A stretch of 64,000 nucleotides of DNA, taken from the NCBI RefSeq assembly GCF_000518645.1, contig NZ_JADZ01000029.1:1-64000 (forward strand), given 5' to 3'. The DNA comes from Curvibacter gracilis ATCC BAA-807 (GTDB lineage: Bacteria > Pseudomonadota > Gammaproteobacteria > Burkholderiales > Burkholderiaceae_C). The notes beneath the pieces were generated by a model. That model was given only the letters and a program-made list of their open reading frames with translations, searched no databases and was not told the origin of the DNA. A program made the position numbers and the translations under genes. Below, in pieces: positions 54,979 through 63,580 of the stretch; position 1 is the stretch's first letter; each line of letters opens with the position of its first letter.

Positions 54979-55707
54979 ATGACTGCATTGGCTCGACACC
55001 ACTCCACGGCTCACACGGCCCCAACGGCCTATGCGCCAGCCCTGCCCACCGGCCCCGGCGCCGCAGCCAGACCCAAGGAGGGCGACATCTCCCTGGTCAA
55101 CATGGCCGCCCGCCAGCGCATGCTGTCACAACGCATGATCCTGCAGACCGTGCTGGCCGCCCAGGGGCACGCCGGGCAACTGGCGGCCGCACGCAAATCA
55201 CTGGACCTGTTCACCAGCAGCCAGCAGCACCTGCGCGAGACCGGCCGGGCCCTGCCCGCCGAACAGTCGCAGACCATCCTGCGCGCCTATGAAGGCCCCC
55301 AAGGCGCGGGGCTGACCATCGACACCTTCATCGAACAACTGCGCTCCACCCTGGACCAGATCGAACGCCAGGACCGGCGGGTGAGCGACACCCTGGCCGC
55401 GCTGGTGGACAGCACCGATCGGGTGCTCGATGCCCTGAACCGTGCCACCACCGCCTTCGACCAGGTCACGGCCGCGCAATCGCAAGCCATGATGCGCGAG
55501 CTGACCGGCATCGTGGCCTCGATCCAGACGGTGGCCCGCGAAGCCAAGGTGGTGAGCTTCAATGCCCAAGTCATGGCGGCCCGCGCCGGCCAGCACGGCC
55601 GCGAGTTTGCGGTGGTGGCCAATGTGCTGTCGGGCATCACGGCGGAGATCGACGGCCTGTCGCTCAAAGCGGTGTCACTGGCCGGGCGCCAGGGCGTCAA
55701 GCACTGA
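54979..55707 (+). CDS. Cytoplasmic PilJ-domain protein with a chemoreceptor-like tip
   Basis: A 242-residue protein without signal peptide or membrane helix. Residues 41-52 (NMAARQRMLSQR) carry the PilJ P-box-like motif and open a helical bundle. Residues 190-220 (VVSFNAQVMAARAGQHGREFAVVANVLSGI) resemble the signalling hairpin tip of methyl-accepting proteins, but the long coiled coil is missing. The design suggests a soluble nitrate/nitrite sensor acting on a partner protein. The sigma-54 promoter upstream links it to nitrogen control. The frame opens back to 54943; ATG 54979 follows the purine-rich GGGAAAGAGAAG. Confidence 0.75.
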   Translation: MTALARHHSTAHTAPTAYAPALPTGPGAAARPKEGDISLVNMAARQRMLSQRMILQTVLAAQGHAGQLAAARKSLDLFTSSQQHLRETGRALPAEQSQTILRAYEGPQGAGLTIDTFIEQLRSTLDQIERQDRRVSDTLAALVDSTDRVLDALNRATTAFDQVTAAQSQAMMRELTGIVASIQTVAREAKVVSFNAQVMAARAGQHGREFAVVANVLSGITAEIDGLSLKAVSLAGRQGVKH

Positions 55708-55732
55708 ACGGGCGCCGCCCTCCCCCTGCGCC

Positions 55733-56710
55733 TCAGGCCCCTGAAGGACGGGACATCTCCTCGCGGTAGGCGCTGGGGCTCATGCCATAGCGGCGCTTGA
55801 ACTGCCGGCAAAAATGGGAGACATCGCCAAAGCCCCACTGAAAGGCAATCGAGGCGACCGGGCGGGCCCGCTCGGTCTGGGCCAAGGCCTGTGCACAATG
55901 CGCCAGCCGACGCACCAGCACCTCCTGGGTGAAGGAGTGTTCCCGCCCCTCGAACAGTTTGTGCAGGTAGCGCTCGGACACCCGGAAATGTGTCGCCACC
56001 TGGCGAACCTGCAGCCCAGGATCACGCAAATGGGATTCGATGTAGCGCAACATCGCGCCATACAGTTCTTGGCGCAGTGACGCTGCGTTGGGCGCGTCGG
56101 CACCTGCCGTGCTCTGCAGGGCCGCCGCCAGCAAGGTACTCAAGTTGTCTGCCAGCACGCGCTGCTGCCCCTGGTCGAACACCACGGCCTGATCCGCCAG
56201 GGTCTGAACAAAATCAGCGGCCACCCGCCCCATCCCAGAATCCCGATTGAGGTGGCGCGCCGTCAACGCATGCGCAGGCCGCTCCAGCAGGGGTGAAAGG
56301 CTGGCATGCGGCACGGTGCAACACAAGGACTGCCAATCGTCATCGGCCTGTTCGATCTCGTAGGGGCGCGTGGTGTCCACCAGGTACAGGTCACCGGCCT
56401 GCGCGACGATCTCTCGCCCGTCTTGCCGAACCAGGCACCGCCCCATGACCTGCAGGTTGGCAAAAAAATACTCGGAGGGCCTTCGACTGATTTCCGGGCG
56501 GCCCCGCCGGACGCATTGAGCCCGCGACTGCAGGTGTGACACCCCCAGATCCGCAAAGGTGTTGCTGAGCACGCGGCTCGAAAAACCACTCTGGCGGTCC
56601 TGTTCACGCGGCACCACGCAATCCAATGCCGTGAAGGCCTCACACAGCACCTCTCGCCAATAGGTGTACTGCTGCGATACCGGCAAATGCTGGGTGCTCC
56701 AGACACGCAT
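55733..56710 (-). CDS. AraC-family transcriptional regulator
   Basis: A 325-residue activator with an AraC_binding_2-type N-terminal half (VVAQAGDLYLVDTTRPYEIEQ) and the C-terminal double helix-turn-helix. The latter runs from about 225: LRDPGLQVRQVATHFRVSERYLHKLFEG and VASIAFQWGFGDVSHFCRQFKRRYGMSPSAYREEM. It diverges from the acyl-CoA dehydrogenase gene with a 211-base gap, so control of that gene is the obvious guess. Inducer unknown. Confidence 0.9.
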   Translation of the reverse strand: MRVWSTQHLPVSQQYTYWREVLCEAFTALDCVVPREQDRQSGFSSRVLSNTFADLGVSHLQSRAQCVRRGRPEISRRPSEYFFANLQVMGRCLVRQDGREIVAQAGDLYLVDTTRPYEIEQADDDWQSLCCTVPHASLSPLLERPAHALTARHLNRDSGMGRVAADFVQTLADQAVVFDQGQQRVLADNLSTLLAAALQSTAGADAPNAASLRQELYGAMLRYIESHLRDPGLQVRQVATHFRVSERYLHKLFEGREHSFTQEVLVRRLAHCAQALAQTERARPVASIAFQWGFGDVSHFCRQFKRRYGMSPSAYREEMSRPSGA

Positions 56711-56921
56711 GGTCTGCCTTTCCGGGGGTGGATGAAGTCGGGCTGTCGATGTCCGCGATCAGCCATGGGGCCCCATTTGCAAGCATTTCCTGTTCCATGG
56801 CAAGCGGGTTGCACCCTGTGCCGAAAACGCCAAGGCGCGGTGCGCCATTGCCCAAGCCAACGCGGCAGACCCTCCCCAGAATCGATGACGGAATCACCCT
56901 CACCCCACCTCGGAGGACAAC

Positions 56922-58184
56922 ATGCCCATCGATTTTTCCATCACCCCGGACCAAAGAGAGCTTCAGCAATCTGCCCGGCGCTTTGCGCACCAGGTCTTGC
57001 GCGGAGTGGCCCCCGCCATTCGCCATCTGCCCACCCCCGACGAGCGCTTTCTGGCCACCCGCCCCTTCTACGAGGAACTGGTCCAGGCCGGCTTCATGCG
57101 GCGACTGGTGCCCGCCCCTTTCGGGGGCGATGGCCAAGGCATGGTCGAGATGGCGGTGATCACCGAGGAGTTCCACGCCATCGACGTGAATGTGTCGCTC
57201 ACGGCGCTGGCCAATCTGCTCGGTCTCACCCCCTTGTTGATCGCCGGCCATGCCGAGCTCCAGGCCCGTTGTCTGGCCCCATTTCTGATCCGATCCGGCG
57301 CACCCCTGGCTGGCTTTGCCTCCAGCGAGCCCGGTGGCAGCGCCAACTTCACCTCCCCACCGCCCGGCGAGGGCGTGCGGACCGTGGCACGCCGGGAGGG
57401 CGAGCACTGGATCGTGGACGGCGCCAAGCAATGGGTTTCCAGCGCCACAGGCTGGGATGGCCGAGGCGCCGACGTGCTGTGCCTGGTCTGCCGCACCGAC
57501 CCCCTGGCCGAGGCCGGGCAGGCCTTGTCGGTGCTGGCGGCAGAGCGCCCCACGGGGGGCTGGGAGCCGGACTGCTTTCGCCATGTGCACAGCTTCGACA
57601 CCCTGGGCCACCGCGGACACCTCACCCCGCGCTTCAGCCTGCAAGGCCTGCGCATCCCTGCGGGCAACCTGGTCGGCCCCCAAGGTGGGGGCCAAGCCTT
57701 GGTCGAAGCCAGCTTCTCGGGCACGGCCGCCCTGGTCGGGGTGATGGCCCTGGCGTTGATGCGGGCCGCCTTCGACTTTGCATTGAATTTTGCGCGCACG
57801 GAAAAGTGCGGCGGTGTGCTGCCCATCCTGGAGCATCAGGCGGTGGGCTACGCGCTGGCAGACGCCAAGATGGCCATCGAGGCCGTGCGCAGCCTGAGCT
57901 ACCGGGCCTGCCAGGCGCAGGACATTCAAGCACCTGGCGCCCACGAGTTGTCGCTGCAGGCCAAGGTCTTTGGCTCGGAAACAGCCGTTCGAGTGATCAC
58001 CGACCTGATGCGGGTGGTCGGGGTGAACAGCTACGACCATGCACTGCCTCTGGCGGGCTTGCTGCAGGATGCACTGGCTTTGCCGATTTTTGACGGTGGC
58101 AACATGGGCATCCGGCGCCGCCAGTTGCACGACATGATGCGTGCGCCAGGCTACGACCCTCTGGGCGCCTCAGGAGGCGCCTGA
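56922..58184 (+). CDS. Acyl-CoA dehydrogenase family protein
   Basis: FAD-dependent dehydrogenase, 420 residues, with the three standard domains. The helical start is ITPDQRELQQSARRFAHQVL. The mid-domain contains AGFASSEPGGSANFTSPPPG and WIVDGAKQWVSSATG. The C-terminal helices contain FGSETAVRVITDLMRVVGVNSYDHALPLAGLLQDALALPIFDGGNMGIRRRQL. The acyl substrate is not predictable. It is a single gene whose end overlaps the convergent DUF2752 gene by 15 bases. Confidence 0.88.
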   Translation: MPIDFSITPDQRELQQSARRFAHQVLRGVAPAIRHLPTPDERFLATRPFYEELVQAGFMRRLVPAPFGGDGQGMVEMAVITEEFHAIDVNVSLTALANLLGLTPLLIAGHAELQARCLAPFLIRSGAPLAGFASSEPGGSANFTSPPPGEGVRTVARREGEHWIVDGAKQWVSSATGWDGRGADVLCLVCRTDPLAEAGQALSVLAAERPTGGWEPDCFRHVHSFDTLGHRGHLTPRFSLQGLRIPAGNLVGPQGGGQALVEASFSGTAALVGVMALALMRAAFDFALNFARTEKCGGVLPILEHQAVGYALADAKMAIEAVRSLSYRACQAQDIQAPGAHELSLQAKVFGSETAVRVITDLMRVVGVNSYDHALPLAGLLQDALALPIFDGGNMGIRRRQLHDMMRAPGYDPLGASGGA

Positions 58185-58580
58185 CAACGCCCCCACCCCG
58201 ATGCCCACCAAACGCCAGGCCCACTCCCCCAGCCAGAACACCGCAGCACCCCAGAGCAGCCGCCGCTCCAGGGGTGCCCAGCGCTGACGTGCCCCTGGGC
58301 CGGCCAGGGTGCGCCACCCCAGCCACAGCCAGGCGCCCAGCAGCAAAGGCAACAGGCCGGGCTGGGCCTGCCAGGCAGCCGCCCAGTCCCACCGGGTCAG
58401 CGCCTGGACCAGGTGCGTGCCCCCACACAAGGGGCAAGGGCAGCCCGTGAGGGCCTGAAAGCCACACACCGGCACCGCCTTGCCCTGCAGCAAGGTCTGG
58501 CTGAGGCCGCCGGCCACAGGCCAGGCACCCAGCCAGAGCACCCCCGGGCCCCAGCGCCGAAGTGCGGGTGCTGCCGTCAT
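58170..58580 (-). CDS. DUF2752 family membrane protein
   Basis: A 136-residue membrane protein with three or four helices. The family motif CPCPLCGGTHLVQALTRWDWAAAWQAQP is clear; the paired cysteines look like a metal or disulfide site. ATG 58580 shares one base with the upstream stop (TGATG); a GTG at 58583 is an alternative. The function of the family is unknown. It is paired with another membrane protein gene. Confidence 0.85.
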   Translation of the reverse strand: MTAAPALRRWGPGVLWLGAWPVAGGLSQTLLQGKAVPVCGFQALTGCPCPLCGGTHLVQALTRWDWAAAWQAQPGLLPLLLGAWLWLGWRTLAGPGARQRWAPLERRLLWGAAVFWLGEWAWRLVGIGVGALSGAS

Positions 58581-59149
58581 CACAGCGCGATGACCACCCG
58601 GGGGTCACCCGACATCTGGCGCGCCATGTGATAGGCCCCCAGGTAGGCCAGCGGCAGGGTCAGCAGCACGCCCACACCGCACAGCAGGGCACCGATGCCG
58701 GCGAACACCGAGATCAGAAAGCTGCAGATCAGGGCCATGAACAGGTTGGGCCGCAGCTGGCCCCAGGCCGTCTTGATGGCCTGGATGGCGTCTTTCTCGC
58801 CGTCGGCCACCTCATGCAGGGCCAGGGGCACCAGGGGCAGCAGCAGCAGACCCGGCAGCACGCAGAAGCAAAAGCCCACGGCGACCAGGATGCCCGCCAG
58901 CAGGGCCGCCAGCAAGGCGGGCCCGAAATCATCAAAACCCCTGAACACATCGGTGAAGCTGACCGGCTGGCCGGCCTCCTCGGCCCGCATCATGCGCATG
59001 TAGCCCACCAGCAGGGGGCCCGTCAGCAGGCCGAAAAACAGGTTGCCGATGGCCGTGACCAGCACCGTGGCCACGATGTGGGTCAGCATGTTCTTGCGGT
59101 ACTGGGCCCAGGCCGCGCCCAGGCAGTCGCCGATGTTCAGAGTTGCCAT
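58580..59149 (-). CDS. Integral membrane protein of unknown function
   Basis: A 189-residue protein from MATLNIGDCLGAAWAQYRKN, with GAGGG just upstream. Five or so hydrophobic segments are visible (HIVATVLVTAIGNLFFGLL, ALLAALLAGILVAVGFCFCVLPGLLLLPLVPLAL, LFMALICSFLISVFAGIGAL). The layout, with a short amphipathic start and then LAWxxxxKN-like WAQYRKNMLTH, recalls the DUF975-like membrane proteins, but I cannot assign a family firmly. Translationally coupled to the DUF2752 gene. Confidence 0.75.
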   Translation of the reverse strand: MATLNIGDCLGAAWAQYRKNMLTHIVATVLVTAIGNLFFGLLTGPLLVGYMRMMRAEEAGQPVSFTDVFRGFDDFGPALLAALLAGILVAVGFCFCVLPGLLLLPLVPLALHEVADGEKDAIQAIKTAWGQLRPNLFMALICSFLISVFAGIGALLCGVGVLLTLPLAYLGAYHMARQMSGDPRVVIAL

Positions 59150-59311
59150 GGAATTCCCTCCGGTTGTTGAAATAGGAAACCTGATTCTCCCGATCGCCGC
59201 CCGCTTGCCAAGCGCTTTCACCCGGCCGATGACCCGCGATGACGGGCAGGCTGACGATAATCAAGCCTTTTGCCGCGGGGCCCCAGGCCCCGTGTTGCCC
59301 TGGAGCCTGGT

Positions 59312-60541
59312 TTGAATGTCGATGCCGTGATCGTGGGAGCCGGAGCCGCCGGCCTGTTCTGTGCCGGAGTGGCCGCGCAACGCGGTTTGCGCGTGCTGCT
59401 GGTGGACCATGCGGAGAAAGTGGCCGAGAAGATCCGCATCTCGGGCGGGGGCCGCTGCAACTTCACCAACCGTGACGCCAGCCCGGCCAACTTCCTGGGC
59501 GCCAACCCCCACTTCTGCCGCAGCGCCCTGAGCCGCTTCACGCCACAAGACTTTGTCGCTTTGATCAAGCGCCACGACATTCCTTTTCACGAAAAGCACA
59601 AGGGCCAGCTGTTCTGCGACCGCTCGGCCGAGGACATCATCCAGATGCTGCTGCGCGAATGCGAGGCCGGCGCCGCCGGTGGCAGCGTCACGCGCTGGCA
59701 GGGTTGTGGCGTGAAGGCCGTGCGCAGCAGCGAAAGCGATGGCGGCACCACCTATGAGATCGACACCGACCAGGGCACGGTGCGCAGCCCCAGCCTGGTG
59801 ATCGCCACGGGTGGCCTGTCCATCCCCAAGATCGGGGCCACCGACTTCGGCTACCGGGTGGCCCGCCAGTTCGGCCTGCGCCTGGTCGAGCAGCGGCCCG
59901 GCCTGGTGCCCCTGACCTTCGACGGCGCCGCCTGGCAGCCTTATGCGCAACTGGCCGGGCTGGCCCTGCCGGTGGCGATGGAGACCGGCGCCAAGAAAAG
60001 CCGCGGGCATTTTCTGGAAGACCTGCTGTTCACCCACCGCGGCCTGTCGGGCCCGGCCGTGCTGCAGATCTCGAGCTACTGGCAGGCCGGCACCCCCATC
60101 CGCATCAACCTGATGCCCGAGCTGGACCTGCCCGAAACCCTGGCCCGCGCCAAGGCGGTGTCACGCAAGCTGCTGGTCAACGAGCTGGCGCACAGCCTGC
60201 CCAGCCGCCTGGCCGAAGCCTGGGTGCAGCAGGACCCGGCTCTGCAGCGCCCTTGCAACGAGGTGGGCGACAAGGCCTTGAACACCCTGGCCGAACGCCT
60301 GTCGCGCTGGGAGCTGGTGCCCACCGGCACCGAAGGCTACAAAAAGGCGGAAGTGACCCTGGGTGGCGTGGACACGCGGGACCTGTCGCAACAGACGCTG
60401 GAGTCCAAACAGCCCGGCCTGTATTTCATTGGCGAGGTGGTGGACGTGACGGGCTGGCTGGGGGGCTACAACTTCCAGTGGGCCTGGGCCAGCGGCCATG
60501 CCTGCGCCCAAGGCCTGGCGGCCCGCGCGGGGCACGGCTGA
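59312..60541 (+). CDS. FAD/NAD(P)-dependent oxidoreductase, HI0933/YhiN family
   Basis: Flavoprotein of unknown physiological substrate, 409 residues. The dinucleotide fold [23 protein letters not shown] is at the very N-terminus, then [15 protein letters not shown] (family signature), [20 protein letters not shown] and the C-terminal [32 protein letters not shown]. There is no ATG before the fold. TTG 59312 (encoding LNVDAVIV) is preceded six bases upstream by GGAG and is the best start; another TTG at 59270 would add 14 residues. Confidence 0.9.
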
Positions 60542-60571
60542 TGCGGGCAAGGGCCCGGATGCACAAAAATC

Positions 60572-60599
60572 TTGTTTGCGCAAGCCAGAACGCTATAAT
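60572..60599 (+). promoter_or_regulatory. Promoter of rpsU
   Basis: A perfect TATAAT at 60594-60599 with TTGTTT (60572-60577) 16 bases upstream. Transcription would start near 60606, giving a leader of about 100 bases before the S21 start codon. Confidence 0.75.
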
Positions 60600-60620
60600 C
60601 GCAGGCTTTGCTGGCAAATG

Positions 60621-60652
60621 CCCCGCCGGCCTGATCAATTTTTTAGGCGGGG
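60621..60652 (+). promoter_or_regulatory. Stem-loop in the rpsU 5' leader
   Basis: CCCCGCC (60621-60627) pairs perfectly with GGCGGGG (60646-60652) around an 18-base A/T-rich loop containing TTTTTT. It lies about 55 bases before the S21 ATG. It could be an autoregulatory or antitermination element of the ribosomal protein gene, but no known class is recognised. Confidence 0.5.
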
Positions 60653-60707
60653 AACCTCGCTTGTGGGCCCGATCTTCCCCGAGCACCTCATTGGAAAACA
60701 TTACGTA

Positions 60708-60920
60708 ATGACCACCATCCGTGTTAAAGAAAACGAGCCCTTCGACGTCGCACTGCGTCGTTTCAAGCGCACCATCGAAAAACTGGGTCTGCTGACCGAC
60801 TTGCGCGCCCGCGAGTTCTACGAAAAGCCGACCGCTGAACGCAAGCGCAAGAAGGCTGCTGCCGTGAAGCGTCACTACAAGCGCGTTCGCAGCATGCAAC
60901 TGCCCAAGAAGCTGTACTGA
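60708..60920 (+). CDS. rpsU: 30S ribosomal protein S21
   Basis: Small-subunit protein near the anti-Shine-Dalgarno region, 70 residues, the usual length. The sequence [49 protein letters not shown] with the basic tail is unmistakable. The ATG at 60708 follows a weak GGAAAA site. The family is often next to yqeY, as here. Confidence 0.97.
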
Positions 60921-60954
60921 TCGCAGCCCGCCTGCTGTTTCACAGCAGTCGCAC

Positions 60955-60987
60955 AACCCGCGCTCGGGACGCCAGGCGCGGGTTTTT
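60955..60987 (+). terminator. Intrinsic terminator of rpsU
   Basis: AACCCGCGC (60955-60963) pairs with GCGCGGGTT (60976-60984) around a 12-base loop and runs into five T. It lies 35 bases after the S21 stop. Confidence 0.85.
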
Positions 60988-61021
60988 GCATTCTGAAACC
61001 CAATTTCGAACGGAGAACACC

Positions 61022-61468
61022 ATGTCCCTCAAGGAACAGATCACCGAAGACATGAAGGCCGCCATGCGCGCCAAGGACTCGGAACGCCTGGGCACGATCC
61101 GCCTGCTGCAGGCCGCGATCAAGCAGCGCGAGGTGGACGAGCGCATCACCCTGGACGACGTCGGCGTAGTGGCCATCGTCGACAAGCTGATCAAGCAGCG
61201 CAAGGACTCGATCGCCGCCTTCGAGCAAGCCGCCCGCCAGGACCTGGCTGACAAGGAATCGGCCGAACTCAAGGTGCTGCAGGCCTACCTGCCGGCCCGC
61301 CTGAGCGCCGAAGAGGTGAGCGCCGAAGTCAAGGCCATCGTGGCCGAGCTGGGCGCCGCCGGCCCCGGCGACATGGGCAAGGTCATGGGCGCGGTCAAGA
61401 CCCGCCTGGCCGGCAAGGCCGACATGGGCCTGGTCTCTGCCGCCGTGAAGGCCGCCCTGGCAGGCTGA
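61022..61468 (+). CDS. yqeY: GatB/YqeY domain protein
   Basis: A 148-residue protein related to the tRNA-binding tail of GatB. The start MSLKEQITEDMKAAMRAKDSERLGTIRLLQAAIKQREVD and the end GAAGPGDMGKVMGAVKTRLAGKADMGLVSAAVKAAL cover the whole family length. It probably binds tRNA or helps mischarged tRNA handling, but its role is not established. It follows rpsU, a conserved neighbour. Confidence 0.93.
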   Translation: MSLKEQITEDMKAAMRAKDSERLGTIRLLQAAIKQREVDERITLDDVGVVAIVDKLIKQRKDSIAAFEQAARQDLADKESAELKVLQAYLPARLSAEEVSAEVKAIVAELGAAGPGDMGKVMGAVKTRLAGKADMGLVSAAVKAALAG

Positions 61469-61494
61469 GCCCCCACCAGCGCGCCCCGGCGCCA

Positions 61495-61528
61495 AGCCAC
61501 CCGCATACCAAGGCGGGTGGCTTTTTTT
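61495..61528 (+). terminator. Intrinsic terminator of yqeY
   Basis: AGCCACCCGC (61495-61504) pairs perfectly with GCGGGTGGCT (61513-61522) and is followed by a run of T. Confidence 0.9.
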
Positions 61529-61612
61529 GTGTCCAATTGCAGCCGCCTGCACCGGCGCGTTGACCTTTTGGGGGGCTGGCGCGTTAATCCGCCAACACCC
61601 GACGAGACCGCC

Positions 61613-63508
61613 ATGATCTTCAAGCCCTCCACCCCACCCGGCCAGGCCTCGCTGGCCCGCAGAATTCGCCAGGCCTGCCAGGGCCTGATGCTCGGCCTGA
61701 GCCTGCTCGGTGGCCTGGCCCTGGCCCAGGTCGCACCGGGCCGCGTGGCTTACTTGAACCTGATCGAAGGTGTGGTTCAAACGGGCCAGACCAACGCACC
61801 CGACGCCGACATGGCGCTCTACAACCAGCCCCTGACCCGCGGCAACCGCCTGATCCCGGCCCCCGGGGCCCGGCTGGACATGAGCACGGGCACCAGCAGC
61901 TGGCGCATGGAAGGGCCGGGCCAACTCGACATCACCCAACTGGACGATCAAACCACCCAGGTGCAGCTGCGCCAGGGCCGCCTGGCCCTGCGGGTGCGCC
62001 AGCTGCTGCCCGGTGAGCGCATCGAGATCGACACCCCCAACCTGGCCGTGCTGGTGCAGCAGCCGGGCGATTACCGGCTGGACGTGAACCTGGAACAGGG
62101 CAACACCCGGGTCAGCGTGCAGCAGGGCAGCCTGATGGCCTATGGCGAGAACGGCGCCAGCCAGGCACTGCCCCAGGGCCTGCAATGGAATTTCGGGGGC
62201 CGTCTGCTGGCCCAGCTGCAAACCCCCGTGGTGCTGCGCCCCGACGGGTTTGACCAATGGGTGGCGCAACGCAACCAGATCGAAGACCAATCGCAGGCCG
62301 CGCGCTACCTGCCGCGCGAAGTCATCGGCTACCAGCAGCTGGATGGCTGGGGTGAATGGCGCACCGACCCGACCTGGGGCACGGTGTGGTACCCCACCGT
62401 CACCGTGAGCGACTGGGCGCCTTACCGCTATGGGCGCTGGGAGTGGATAGAGCCCTGGGGCTGGACCTGGATCGACGATGCGCCCTGGGGCTTTGCCCCC
62501 TTCCACTACGGGCGTTGGGTGCAGACCGGGCCGCGCTGGTGCTGGGTGCCCGAGCGCTATGAACGCAACCGCCGCCCCAGCTACGCCCCGGCCCTGGTGG
62601 GCTTTCTGGGCACGCCGCAAGCGGGCTCACGCCCCCAGGTGCGACATCCGGATGTGGGCTGGGTGCCGTTGGCCCCCGGCGAGGCCTGGCAGCCGGCCTG
62701 GGGTGCCGGCCGGCCCGGTTCGGTCGGCAGCCTGCCGCGCCCGGGCGGCTACCTGAACCAGCAGCGCCCTGATGCCATCACCCACCAAGCCCAAGGGGGC
62801 AGGCCGACGTGGGGCCAACGCCCGGGCGGCGGCACGGCACAGCCCGGTGCAGGCCAGCAGCCGCAAGCCCTGCCGCGCCCGCAGGTGCAGATCGTGCCCG
62901 AGCGCCCCGCCTTCGTTCAACCCGGTGGTGGCAGCGTGAACAACAACAACCCCTGGCAGGGCCGCGACGGCGAGCGCCGCCCCAACATGAGCCCCGCGCC
63001 CGCCCTGCAGACCGGCCCGGAGTCCGCTGCCCAGCCACTGGCTCGCCCCGGCATCGTCCAGCAGGTGAGCCCCGTGCCCAACAACGCTCCGCGCAGCGAA
63101 GCGGATCGCCAGTGGCGCGAAGCCCAGCAGCGCGAGCAGCAGGAGCAGACGCAACGCCAGTTTCAACAGCAAGCCCAGCAACAACTGCAGATGCAACAGC
63201 AACAGCAGGCCGAAGCCGAGCGCCAGCGCCAGGCGCTGCAACAGCAGCAGCACCAGCAATTCCAGATGCAGCAGCAGTTGCAACAACAGCAACGCGAGCA
63301 GGCGCTGCGCGATCAGCAGATGCGCGAACAGATCCAGCGCCAGCAGCAGCAACAACAGCAGTGGCAACAGCAACAGCAGCGCCAGCCCGCATCGGCGCCG
63401 CGCGAAAACCACGAGATCATGGTCCGGCCCGGGGTTCAGATCAATGGCGGCGGGCGCGTCGGTGGGCCGGTACCCGAACGCCCCGAGGTGCGCGGCAACA
63501 CGCAGTGA
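61613..63508 (+). CDS. Exported FecR-like/DUF6600 protein with a glutamine-rich tail
   Basis: A 631-residue exported protein. The signal peptide ends near GLALAQ; a FecR-like beta domain follows (TRGNRLIPAPGARLDMSTGTSSWRMEGPGQLDIT). Then comes the DUF6600 repeat region with aromatic motifs (APYRYGRWEWIEPWGWTWIDDAPWGFAPFHYGRW). The last 200 residues are low complexity: Pro/Gly/Gln-rich, then almost pure Gln with Arg (coiled-coil-like). Function unknown; probably envelope-associated. ATG 61613 gives a proper signal peptide; the frame open to 61517 does not. Confidence 0.85.
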   Translation: MIFKPSTPPGQASLARRIRQACQGLMLGLSLLGGLALAQVAPGRVAYLNLIEGVVQTGQTNAPDADMALYNQPLTRGNRLIPAPGARLDMSTGTSSWRMEGPGQLDITQLDDQTTQVQLRQGRLALRVRQLLPGERIEIDTPNLAVLVQQPGDYRLDVNLEQGNTRVSVQQGSLMAYGENGASQALPQGLQWNFGGRLLAQLQTPVVLRPDGFDQWVAQRNQIEDQSQAARYLPREVIGYQQLDGWGEWRTDPTWGTVWYPTVTVSDWAPYRYGRWEWIEPWGWTWIDDAPWGFAPFHYGRWVQTGPRWCWVPERYERNRRPSYAPALVGFLGTPQAGSRPQVRHPDVGWVPLAPGEAWQPAWGAGRPGSVGSLPRPGGYLNQQRPDAITHQAQGGRPTWGQRPGGGTAQPGAGQQPQALPRPQVQIVPERPAFVQPGGGSVNNNNPWQGRDGERRPNMSPAPALQTGPESAAQPLARPGIVQQVSPVPNNAPRSEADRQWREAQQREQQEQTQRQFQQQAQQQLQMQQQQQAEAERQRQALQQQQHQQFQMQQQLQQQQREQALRDQQMREQIQRQQQQQQQWQQQQQRQPASAPRENHEIMVRPGVQINGGGRVGGPVPERPEVRGNTQ

Positions 63509-63516
63509 GCGCCATG

Positions 63517-63552
63517 AAAAATGCCCCGGGCGCAGCAGGCGCCAGGGGCATT
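63517..63552 (-). terminator. Intrinsic terminator of pmbA
   Basis: AATGCCCC (63520-63527) pairs with GGGGCATT (63545-63552), with an inner GGCGC/GCGCC stem, and on the minus strand is followed by TTT. It lies about 30 bases after the pmbA stop, and may serve the convergent gene too. Confidence 0.7.
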
Positions 63553-63580
63553 CAATGCAGGCAGACGAGGATCTGGCGGC

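Noticed and set aside
63130-63390. CAG/CAA-rich stretch that looks like a DNA repeat array
   Set aside because: It is in frame and encodes the Gln-rich tail of the DUF6600 protein; units are irregular, so it is not CRISPR or a tandem array.
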